64,000 nucleotides of DNA from Dacryopinax spathularia (lineage: Eukaryota; Basidiomycota; Dacrymycetes; Dacrymycetales; Dacrymycetaceae). Under the pieces are notes generated by a model, which was not told the origin of the DNA, made no database searches, and was given only the letters and a program-made list of their open reading frames with translations. The stretch's first letter is position 1. Each line of letters starts with the position of its first letter. A program made the position numbers and the translations under genes. Below, in pieces: positions 46,590-57,300 of the stretch. The stretch is taken from the NCBI GenBank assembly GCA_037974965.1, contig JBBPFI010000002.1:1736001-1800000 (forward strand), written 5' to 3'.

Positions 46590-49500
46590 GGTGCTCTCCC
46601 CCGTCTATGGTTGTCTATAACAGGTATCGGTCCAGTCCAAGTGAGCCTGCTCCTAGCCAAAAACCTCGTCGATGCTGTCGTTGGAAGTTCGTCTACGGGG
46701 TACCGCTCGCAGGGGCGGCGTTGTGGCCGGAGTTATACGAGGAGATAACCATTCTCTTGGCGTTGTGAGGTATATGCGCTCCGATCGAACGGATCGCAGG
46801 GGATCATCAGGGACATCTTCTGAGGAATGATGAGCGATGATGTCATCACGCGACGCGTCACTGACTCGCGTTTTATCGCTGATCGTCTCGACGCGTTGCA
46901 CCCCTCCTCGCCTTGCTTGTGTTTGCCCAATATTATCCTCCAGGTCTCCTTACCATTCCAACATCCCGAATTGCTGTGCTTGATACTGCGGCGACTGCCA
47001 TGTGTACTTTGAACGAGTTGACCTGCGACGATGCGACCTCCCATATCAAAACACGTCGAAGGGGCTGCTCGCGATCAGGTGACGGTGCTCCTGGGATGTT
47101 ACCATAAGACTTGGCAAAGCTTTCGAAGGAAGATTAAGCCGGACGGGTGATAAACGTGACAGTATGGTCCAAATCCCAGTACCTTCTGCCCTTGGCACGT
47201 CACCTCGGGTACCTCGGATGCCGTCAACCTTCGGAGATGCCTATTTCAGAACGGCAGAATCCGCGACAAGCACTTCCATCACGTTGCTTCCGATGACCGG
47301 CTTCTTCCCACGATCTACGCAACGAGGAACCATGGACTTGTAGTAGGCGTGTGTGTCTTCTTCGTCATGATCATGGATCGCAGTTTTGGGCAAGCAAACA
47401 GAAGCGGCCTGCAGTCTTAGGCGGAATCCTCGCCTTTCGGTGCAGATCCCATTTGGCCGTAATCACTACAAAGTCGGTTGATGTCCATCATGCCGAGCTT
47501 GATTTACCATGCGGGCGATCTTGATGCACCTCGTAAAAGTCAAGTCGGTCCTCCGCCGATGGTCAGGGCGAAGAAGTTCACCGGCGAGAGTGGTCGCGCC
47601 GGTCCACATACTTATTCATGGAAGACTGCCAGCGTTGGCAAGATCGACGATTGAACCTATGCATCCAGCCCTGGAATCACGTCCCCGCTGCGGACCGAAC
47701 TTCTTGCTCGAGATCAATCGCCGCTTAACGAGAGAAGCAGACACTGTCGCCGCATTCCGTTTTTCTAACGGCGCGGCCCGGGGAGGCCCGGAAGAATAGG
47801 CCATGTGCATGCCTTGTAATCCTGCGGAGGAGGTCACTTCCCTTTGTGGTGTGTCCGCCCTTTGACGCTCAATGGCATATTTTCTGACTCGGTCTCCTTA
47901 CTCACGCCAATCGACAGTGGCGTCGCGAATGACCTTTGTCGTCCGCCTCGTTCCGACAAAGCGGAACGATTGCTGCGGCCAATGCTCCTGGGTCACCGAT
48001 AGGATGCACATCCGCGGGGATTGTGCGGGAATAGAAGAGTACGGAAAGAAGGCCGCAAATGCATTCGAGACCCTGCTGCATCAGGGTTTCCAGTAACAAC
48101 AGCCGGATCCAGTAACTGGGCCGTCGCAAAGATGGAGACTGGTTGGTCGAGTTCTTTTGATTACAGAAGTCCGTATAAGAAGGGAAGCACCAGAATTTGG
48201 CTGAACCTGGCTACTTGATAACAGGATCGTTTCTCAAGGCAGAAATCAGTCGTCGCGAATCGAGATGCTTTCGACTGCAAGGAACTACAAAGTAAGGTCA
48301 GAGCGCTCGGGCTTTTTACATCGATCTCTGCATCAATATCTGCTTACCGTTGCTCCCAGAGTCAGACCCATCTCGGTACACAAATAAGTTGAAGCTCTGA
48401 GATGTATGCCCGCTCAATGTGGGAGGCGTCTGGCGACATGGTGAAACAAGAGCTGGGAAATTCTGTTGCTGATGCCTGTGATCTCTCATCGTCGCTTCGG
48501 AGACCAGAAGGCCATGGAAGGACGATTGCTCGTCGGTGGATTCCTTTTGTTATAGCGAATGTGGCGCTCACATGTGGACAGACCTTCAGATAAAAAGAAC
48601 AGGTCTGTTGTGATCGGGGGATTACAAGGGACAGTCGGACACCAAAGGGATGCCGCTCGGTGGACCAGGTCAAAATGCATATCGAGGAAACCCGATCAAG
48701 GCTCGTAATTTAGTGTGTTCTCGCCAATTCATAGCCTTTTGCATCCGAGAACGATCACCGCCGAAGTCGATATTACGTATGCAATTCTCCACTCCAATTT
48801 GGCCCCGCGGACTACTGCACTGTGTTGTGCCACCGACTAGGGGAGTCAAGGATAATATTGGCTAGTCCCATACATAGACAACTGAGGCTTGCTGAAACAT
48901 AACCCATTTTGCCTGGTTCAAGTTATGGGTGCAAACGCTCGCCGGCCGGAATGCCGAAGCTGGCTGACGCCTCCGACACAACTCTCCCGGTCATCGGCGG
49001 AGCACCGGCGGAAGAAGGCGGAGGTGCTCGTGGCACGCACACCGAAGCCACTGTTCGACCCTAGCCAGCCCTGAAGCGTTATAAGAACTCTCAAGCTGAC
49101 GTATTTGATTGTGACCACTCGCTTTTTCCTGCCCCTTCACGCAGACCACCGAGAAGGGGGAAACTACGAATAGCCGCATCTACCAAGAACGTCTGATTCT
49201 GTCGTTATTTTCTGCCTGCCAAAACCAGTCTGGTTCTCAAATTTCACGGTGTAGACGGCTCGCGGCGGGCTATGCCGGCTGATGAACCCACACAGCGACA
49301 TGGGCTTCGAAAGGCGGAACATCCACTATCTGCCTGTGTCGGAATGCTGTACCGGATCAGCGCAACTTTCTGGGCGACTTTTCAGCCATCCTATAAGTAA
49401 ATCTTGGTCCGCCATATCCCCTCCTGCAATTTTCCCGCCATTTCCCGCTCTCCACCACCCCTCTCCGAATCCAAGCCAGAGTGAGCATTGATTACCCGCG

Positions 49501-52489
49501 AGCAGAATTGATGTAGCTGACCCGGTGCGGAAGTGCAAACGAGATCTTTATCAACTCTCGGATTCTTCACTGGACCCATCTTTGCCACGGTTCTGGTGGA
49601 CCCACCTTTATTGCAATGCACCTACGGTAGCGTTGACGGGAAGTACACGAAGATAAAGGACTGTGGCGAGGCGACCTGCTCAAACTCCGAGAACTGGGAT
49701 CCCGATGCGCGGGCTCCGAAGGCGCCGCCGAAGAAGTAGCAAGAAGACGTTAGTACCTTAGGGTCATCCTCGCCGCCGAGGCTTGGTCTCCATGCACGTA
49801 GCGGTTACTCCGTGAGATTTCCCAGGGAATATATAAAGTGAGTGTCACTCTGCTACAATGTTGCGCGTCTTTGCTGAGCGTCAACTCCTAGCGCGGGGTC
49901 GCCCATTAGAGCACCAGGCGCCGTACATATCTTCCAACATTGCAACCCCTATCCTACTTGATACACTGCATTGTAATACCCGTCTATGTGCGACCCGGTA
50001 CTGCAGAAATGCTGCCAGGACGTGACGCACCCTTCCGAGCTGTATAGCTCCGCATCCGGATTAGCGGGTTGAGATCCGCGCTTGTTCCGCCGAACGACAC
50101 ATCAGACGTTGCACAGGTCTCAAGGCCACCGGCGCATCCATCAAGATGGTGCCTTACCGGGTACCCTAACATATACCCCGCACACTACCTCCCGAGCGCA
50201 TGAATAACAGGTGCAAGGCGACATAAGAGAACTTGTGCAACGGGTCAACGATCCTCCGCGGTCCTGGGTCATGTCGTCAGAGACACAAAACCATTATCCA
50301 TCTCCTACTCATAGATTTCTTGGCTGAGGGATCAGGTCATCAACGTTCTCAGAAGTGTCCATCCAGCTTAGCGCCGTGAGTGAGCAGGCATAGGACGCAG
50401 AGGTGGGCATGGTCAAAGGACTTTCGAAAGGTGTGCCACGTGGGCGGTGGCCGCCTGCTGAATATGAACGAGAGACGCACTGGGATGTCACGTCTGACGC
50501 TGCCTCCGTTATATCTCCGAGCCACCGCGGGACAGCAAGCTCTCCGCACATGAGGGGTCAATCCAGAGGTTTCGGCAGGCGTACGGCGACTAAGTGCGAT
50601 TGGGGTCATCACTAGCCAGACAATGACTCGCTGGGTGACCGACAGTGCTGAGCAGGGAAGAAGCATACCACGCGACTAGCCAAGACAGAGGAATATCAAT
50701 GTATCGGCTGCCACGAGCGAAGTCCATTGAGCGAGCGTACCGCGCACCATGGCCAAAAGTTCAGGCTCATCGATGACTGTTCCATAGCGTGCTAAACTGC
50801 AAGTCTGGGGCAATGATCGAGCATAGATCGCGACGACGTCCATTATCGCGCGTATCTACCCCATCCGGTCCAATGCTGTAGCGAGGATACGCCCTATATA
50901 GGCAATTGGCCAAGCTCGCTTCACCGAATCCAGGATGCACTGCTGGCGCTGCTTGCAAATCAGATGACTTCGCTAAGACTGACAAACCCCAAGGGTACTT
51001 GCCTACCCTTAGTCCCCTAGAATTCCACCGAAGTCATCGAGAGAGCAGAGAACTGCGAGTTACGACAGCGGTAGTTCCGTTGCGTAGTCAACGGTACACC
51101 AGTCCTCTGTCTTTCTCGTTGAAGACTCTTCTCTTCCACCTGGTAGATCGTTCTGTCCGGCAGGAGGCGTGCTGCAGCTTGCGCTTGGAACGGTCTGCCA
51201 GGGCCACAGGCATTTGTACTCTCGAGAGTTTGCCGGCTCGGTCAATGCCTCGCCTCGTGTAGTTCGATCACGGCCACGTGCGAGGAAGCCATTAGTCCTC
51301 GGCAAACGCGAGCAAAGAACGAGTTATCCAGAACGCTCAGCCAGTTTCGATGTCAAGAAAGCGGACAACCGAAATTGACGGGGTGAACCCAAGGCCCGTG
51401 GTACAATTTTGGCATCCGGCTCCGACTGAAAAGGGTCTTTCATAGTCGCCCACAGAATCCAGCAATGTGACACCGCGGAGAAGGGTAACGCCACACGTGC
51501 GGTACCGGCACCAATCGACGTCATCGCTAATTGCCTCTTCATCGCTCTTCTGTCGTCGTCTTGACTGCAATTTTCCCAAGCGATGAGCTGCTCTTCGCAG
51601 ACAACGGCGATGTACTGATTTGGTGAAGAAATACCTCAACTTTTGGATGATCACTTGTTCCTGGTCCCTGGGACAGGCACGGCACCGAAATCACGCCGTC
51701 TGTGGTTCTGGTGAATCGTCTTCTGGCCGACATACCACTGATAATGTCCACGGCGTGCAGGGTCTTCGAATATTGAATTCAGCGACGAACGGCGTGATCT
51801 TTCATAAGAGATCTCGTATAATTCGATGCTCCGTCGATGGCGGCGTCTGCGCTATAGCTTTGTGAGGGGTCGCAGCTGGGAAGATGCCAAGTGAACGTTG
51901 CGATGATCTCTCGCCTCGGCAATTCGCGGTCCAGGGAGTACGGTCTGATGACGGCAGCTGTGGTGGATGAATTCTGCAATGGCGCACTACGTTCCAACCC
52001 TCAGATCTTTGCCGTCCAATGAGTGGGATGCCGTTGACCAGGTGTCGCCCGGCAGAGGTCAGCTGAAGGCGACATCATGGGCGCAATCGTGCACTGAAGG
52101 GAATTCCGCCTCTTTCGATGCTTCGTACGGGTGCAATCGCTCATTTCGGGCAACTCAGCTCGCTTGTTGGCTTGATGATTCCTGCCAGCCTTTCTGTCGG
52201 AACAGAGAGGGCAGGGTCTTGGAGCCGTCAGCGGCGCCGGTACATTCACTTCAGTTCCTCTTGGGCGTATGTTGGCACCAATGGGCGGTGCGTGATGTCG
52301 CCTTCTCCCGCTTTACAGCCGGAGATCATTTCGTATTTGGCCTTTTTTACAGGTTTTCTACAGAAATGGTGAGTGTCCAATGGCTCTGGCAGAACATTCG
52401 GCGCACAGGTGAACGACCTCGTCAGGGTTGCGCCTACGGCGGCACCGCGGGCTCCTGGGAGACTGGTGTGGAAGAGAGGGCGCAAAACG
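46590..52489. other. Gene-poor 5.9 kb region
   Basis: No open frame here exceeds about 110 codons with convincing composition until the end. I recognise no transposon domain, tRNA or long repeat by eye. TATA-like words occur at 49392-49397 and 49832-49837. A small Cys-containing frame at 49533-49739 is listed separately. The sequence may be decayed, or may hold long non-coding transcripts. By reading alone I cannot tell which. Confidence 0.4.
49533..49739 (+). CDS. Possible small Cys-containing protein, 68 aa
   Basis: Begins MQTRSLSTLGFFTGPIFATVLVDPP, a weak signal-peptide-like stretch, then CTYGSVDGKYTKIKDCGEATC and a Lys/Pro-rich end. Three Cys residues are spaced over about 20 positions. 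A TATAAG word at 49392-49397 is 136 bases upstream. Length and composition fit small secreted fungal proteins, but a frame this short can arise by chance. Confidence 0.28.
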   Translation: MQTRSLSTLGFFTGPIFATVLVDPPLLQCTYGSVDGKYTKIKDCGEATCSNSENWDPDARAPKAPPKK

Positions 52490-52496
52490 TATAAAG
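52490..52496 (+). promoter_or_regulatory. TATA box of secreted-protein gene
   Basis: TATAAAG, 96 bases before the ATG at 52592, leaving a leader of about 70 bases. Confidence 0.7.
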
Positions 52497-52591
52497 AGAG
52501 GCCAAATCTCCTCTCCAAAGCCCCAGGAGCAGTCACCGCCTGATCCAACCCCAGTCAGACGCTCAAGCCGTTCACTCTCAAAGGACTCACC

Positions 52592-53261
52592 ATGCAGTTC
52601 TCGCGCCTCTTCGCTTTCTTTGTCACGCTCTTCGCGTTCGGCCTCCTGGTCAGCGCTGCTCCCGTCGAGGAGCGCGAGGTCGACAAGCGCGATATCGTGT
52701 CTGAGGTGCTGTCCACCGTGCAGAACTTGCAGAGTGAGGTCCTGGCCATTGTCAGCCAGATCTGTAGGTCGCTTGACATTTCCGCGTACCTTCCCACTGA
52801 TCATCCCAAATAGCGATCCTCAGCCCTCTTACTGCCACCCTGGAGGAGATCGAGCCCCTGGTTTACGAGATCGAGAGTCTCGTTGCCGGCGCGACTACTG
52901 GTCTGTCTCTGCTGTCCATCCTGAAGCGTGATGAGATCGATGCTCGCCAACTGGGTGACTTGACCACCGAGATCGCGGACATCCTGGGCAACCTCATCTC
53001 CGTAAGAATTACATCCTCGCGGGCGTGGCCTGAGGCTGACCTGATGCATAGACTGTCACCGGTACCCTCGGCGGTTTCAGCGGCATTTCGGGCCTCGCGG
53101 GCATCACCAGCATCCTTAACAGTCCCCTGCAAAGCCTGCTCCTCGTTGTTGAGAGTCTCATCCCCGGCGTCCTCGTCCTCGTTTCCAGCCTGCTCGCTAC
53201 CGTCGTCGGTCTGCTCGGCAGCCTCGGGCTCACCGATCTTCTGGGGATCCTTAGCCTCTAA
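52592..53261 (+). CDS. Secreted hydrophobic protein with Kex2-type site
   Basis: Exons 52592-52763, 52814-53001 and 53052-53261 give 190 codons (189 aa). MQFSRLFAFFVTLFAFGLLVSAAP is a clear signal peptide. It is followed by VEEREVDKRD, where Lys-Arg is a likely Kex2 cleavage site; a second Lys-Arg (ILKRDEIDARQ) lies mid-protein. The mature chain has almost no Cys and alternates acidic helices (TLEEIEPLVYEIESLVAG) with very hydrophobic segments (LLLVVESLIPGVLVLVSSLLATVVGLLGSLGLTDLLGILSL). No domain recognised. Similar amphipathic secreted proteins occur in many basidiomycetes without known function. It may be surface- or membrane-active. Confidence 0.8.
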
Positions 53262-54385
53262 GTACGTGATGGTTGATCCAATACACTTACTTGACTAACG
53301 AGTGGCCGGGAGCAGATCTCTCTCTCCTCCGTTCCTTCTTAAGAATCCGACTGCGCTCAGTTCCCGTAGGCTACCGCCCGCTGTATCAATAAGCTCTGTC
53401 CTGGCTGTCTCGGTATAGCCCCGTAGTCTCATAATCGCAGTCCCCTGTTGTTGTTTCCATTCTCTCGGCTGCAATCGCTTGCCGTGCGCTCGCGAATATT
53501 CGGGAATCCCAGCTTGCTTTGTAGCGTGGCAGTCGCGCGAGGACGGCACCGGATGTAAGTTCTTCCGCTCGCTGGATGGTGGTCGAGTATTCGGATTTCA
53601 TCTATCGTCGAGCTAGATGCACAGCCTTGCATCGCTTGAGAAGATGGAGAATGTCATGTTCCGGCAGTGCTGGTGACGGATTCGCGGGAGTCGAGGGCGC
53701 GCGGTTGCCCGTTGGTGGACAACATCCCTCCCGAACAGACTCGACAGGTAGGATGCGCAACAGCTGAGCCATAACAGCGAAGACTGAGCTACAAAAACGC
53801 GCAGGTTGACAAGCATGAGACAAGCCGGGGGGGACCGTCCAGATTCCGGAGCTCACGTCAAAAGCTAGGACATCAGCCAAACAGCAGTGCAGTCGCTCAT
53901 TCCAGATCGTTTAGACCAGACGATGGATCAGACGCCCTGAAGTGCATGAGCAGGCGAACTGTCGCGTTCTAAGTCGCAACTGAGACATGAATAACGCGTC
54001 GCCCTAGACGCGTCTCAGTTGACGCGTCAAGCGCGGCAGGCATAAAGACGCCGCAGAGTATTGAGACTCTGATTGTAGACATCGCCAGTTCTTCACCAAG
54101 TTCAACGTAAATAGCTCAAGGAAAGCAGGTTCTGTTGCTTATGTAGGATTATTTGACAGCCTTCTGCATAGAAAACGGGACGAAAGGGCTGTTCCCGCTT
54201 ACCAGAGATCAGCAAGGAGACGACCCGTTCGGCACGTGTTTTTCTGCCTCCGCCGTGCTGGGTTCGACGCGACCGACACAAATCGGTATTCGCAGCACCG
54301 ACCCTCCTCCTATTCGCTCACTTATCTTTTTTACCACCTTCTTTTGAACTCTTTGGACAACGGCGCAGTCCGTTAATACCAGGCC
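53262..54385. other. Intergenic, no gene seen
   Basis: About 1.1 kb. Short frames only. Several close ACGCGTC words occur at 53995-54030 (GACGCGTCTCAG, GACGCGTCAAGC), resembling MluI-cell-cycle-box (MCB) sites, which could relate to the downstream NUM1-like gene. A regulatory role is inference. Confidence 0.35.
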
Positions 54386-57300
54386 ATGAACGGCCACTCC
54401 CACCCACCGGGTTCGGCGTCTGGGATACCTTCACACAACCCCTCCATGACGTCTCTACCCCTTGAAGACGATGTATTCACTACCGGCAGCACCGCAGCAG
54501 GCAGACTGCTCGAACGAGCAGAGCGATACCTACAAGCGAAAGACCAGCAGCTGCAATGGGCCGGACGACTCGGGCAGACAGTCCTTAACCAGCAATTAGC
54601 CATGGAGGCTCTTGTATCACGGATCAAGGAAGATGAGGTGTTTGGATACGGCGATAAAGCCGGAATCAGCGAGGAGGAGGAGCTGCGGAACATACAGGAG
54701 ATGATGCGGAAATGGGATGAGGAGATTGCAGAGGAGCTCGCACAGCTTAGACGGGATGTACGTCATGCGGCTTCCCTGACGCGTTCGCTGGACTGACGAG
54801 CATACATGCAGCGTGCGGCCGGTGCAGATGCGTTGCAGCCTGCCGATCCGAATACGGCGGACTTCGAGAGCCCTGATAATGACCTGGATTCTACACCACG
54901 GCATCGTCTCGAAAACCAGACCGGAGTCCCTGCCGCCACAGGCGCTACAACAGCTGCCCAAGCGTCACGAAGAGCGAAGAACGCAGCTCATCGGAATGAG
55001 GATGCTGGTGGGTCCATGTCGTAAGATTGCACTGTATCGCTTCTTAACAAGAGATGATAGGCTTCGCGCTTGAGATCTCCGACTCGCTCATCACCGAGAT
55101 CCGACGGCTCCAAGGCCTGCTGCAAGAGCGAGACCGGATCATCACCGATGCAACCGAAGCTCTGCGGCAACGAGACGACGAGGTCCTTACACTCAAGCAG
55201 CAAGTGAAGAATCTCGAGCAGAACTCCGAGAAGTTCCGGGAGGAGAATTGGGAGCTGGAGATGCGCCTGCAAGAGGTGCTCCAGAAGGAGTCAGCAGCTG
55301 CTTCTGAAGCTCGTCACTTGGCCAAGGAAGAGAAGCAGCTTCGGCGCGACCTTGCAGCCATGCGGGGCGAGAACGAAGCCCTTAGTGCCAGCCTCGAGCA
55401 GACGAAGAAACAGCTTGACGACACCAAGCAGCAGCACGACAAGGCGTCTGCACAGTGGCGTCTCGAGCAGGTCCGGCTTGCTCGCGAGAAGAGCGATCTT
55501 CGGCAGGTCCTTGAAGAGCAACGCTTGCAGGAAGAAAAGCGGAAACGCATGCGGATCGTCAGCGGCTCATCTCTTCGTTCTCAACGCATCGTGCCGGAGG
55601 AGGAGGAAGATGACGAGCCTGAGGGTGACATCTTCGCACCCAGCAAAGGCCGCAAGTCGCTCCCGCTTGGTACAATTCCTACGTTGGATGTGCAAGACAC
55701 GCAGGACGACGAGGAGCCCGAGGAGGATCCGGAGCTGGCCAGCGTCCACGGGTTTCCTCGAACGCCGACTGCTCGAAGCTCGAAGATGGACGCAATGCGA
55801 TCACAACTCTCCCATTCCCACCTCCGGCAATCAGCTCTTCGTCAGAAAGCGGCTAAGAAAGGAAGCGCTGACTCATTGGCACCGCCTGGACACCTCCCAG
55901 AACAGGACGAGGGAGACTGGGAGGAAGAAGCCGAGGTCGAGGAGTTCGGTGCCACTCCTCCCATCCGTAGTCGCGCCGCTCGTGGCCGACGAGGTACTGG
56001 TGTCAGAGGCCGGGGGGCTGGCTTGGGCTCGAGCAGAACTCGCGTCGCCTTACAGGAAGTTGTTCTTCCTGACTCACCTTCTCCTTCTCCGCCCTCGATC
56101 GAGCTGGACGAAGCGCCTGTACAAGAGTATGAAGCCTCTCCTTCACCTTCGAACACTACTGTCAACGGCAGTCTGGGTATGGATCCCTTATTTGCTACCA
56201 GTCCCACACCTCCTGGTTCTCGACCTACGTCTATGGTGCATGGCGCGAGCCCACTTCGACGCGTTACCGGAGCCAGTCTCGGCGACGAGCTTGGCGATCT
56301 CAGCTGGAGCGCTCCGGAAGAGCAACGCGACATGGCAGAAGCAGAGATGCAAACTGATCCCGTGGAGCCTGTCATCCAGATCGTCGAGAAGGAGGTCATC
56401 AAAGAGGTCCCCGTCGAGGTCATTCGAGAGGTCGAGAAACGGGTTGAAGTTCCTGTGGAGAAGATCGTCGAGAAGCGCGTCGAGGTCCCTATCGAAGTCG
56501 TCAAGGAAATCGAGAAGAGGGTCGAAGTCCCCGTTGAGGTCATCCGTGAGATCGAGAAGATCGTTGAGGTTCCTGTCGAGAAGATCGTCGAGAAGGAGGT
56601 GATCAAGGAGGTGCCGGTTGAGGTCATCAGGGAGGTCGTGAACCGCGTCGAGGTTCCTGTGGAGGTCATCAAGGAGGTCGAGAAACGCGTTGAGGTCCCC
56701 GTCGAGGTCGTACGGGAAGTCGAGAAGCGCGTTGAAGTTCCTGTTGAGGTGATCAAGGAGGTTGAAAAGCGGGTGGAAGTCCCCGTTGAAGTGATCAGGG
56801 AGGTGGAGAAGCGGGTGGAAGTCCCAGTGGAAGTGATCAAGGAGGTTGTGAAGACGGTGGAGGTGCCGGTTGAGAAGATTGTCGAGAAATTGGTCGAGGT
56901 TCCCGTTGAAATCGAAAGACGGATCGAAGTTCCCGTGGAGAAGATCGTCGACCGTCAAGTCGAAGTCCCCGTGGAGCGCATTGTCGAAAAGCGCGTCGAG
57001 GTGCCTGTGGAGATCGTCAAGGAGGTCATCAAGGAGGTCGAGAAGCGTGTCGAAGTACCCGTTGAAGTCATCAAGGAAGTGGAGAAGCGTGTTGAAGTTC
57101 CGGTCGAGAAGATCGTGGAAAAACGCGTCGAAGTGCCAATCGAAGTCATACGGGAGGTCGAAAAGCGTGTTGACGTCCCGGTCGAGGTCATCAAGGAGAT
57201 CGAGAAACGCGTGGAGGTTCCTGTCGACCGCATTGTCGAAAAGATTGTCGAAGTGCCGGTTGATCGCATCGTGGAGAAACGTGTCGAGGTCCCCATCGAG

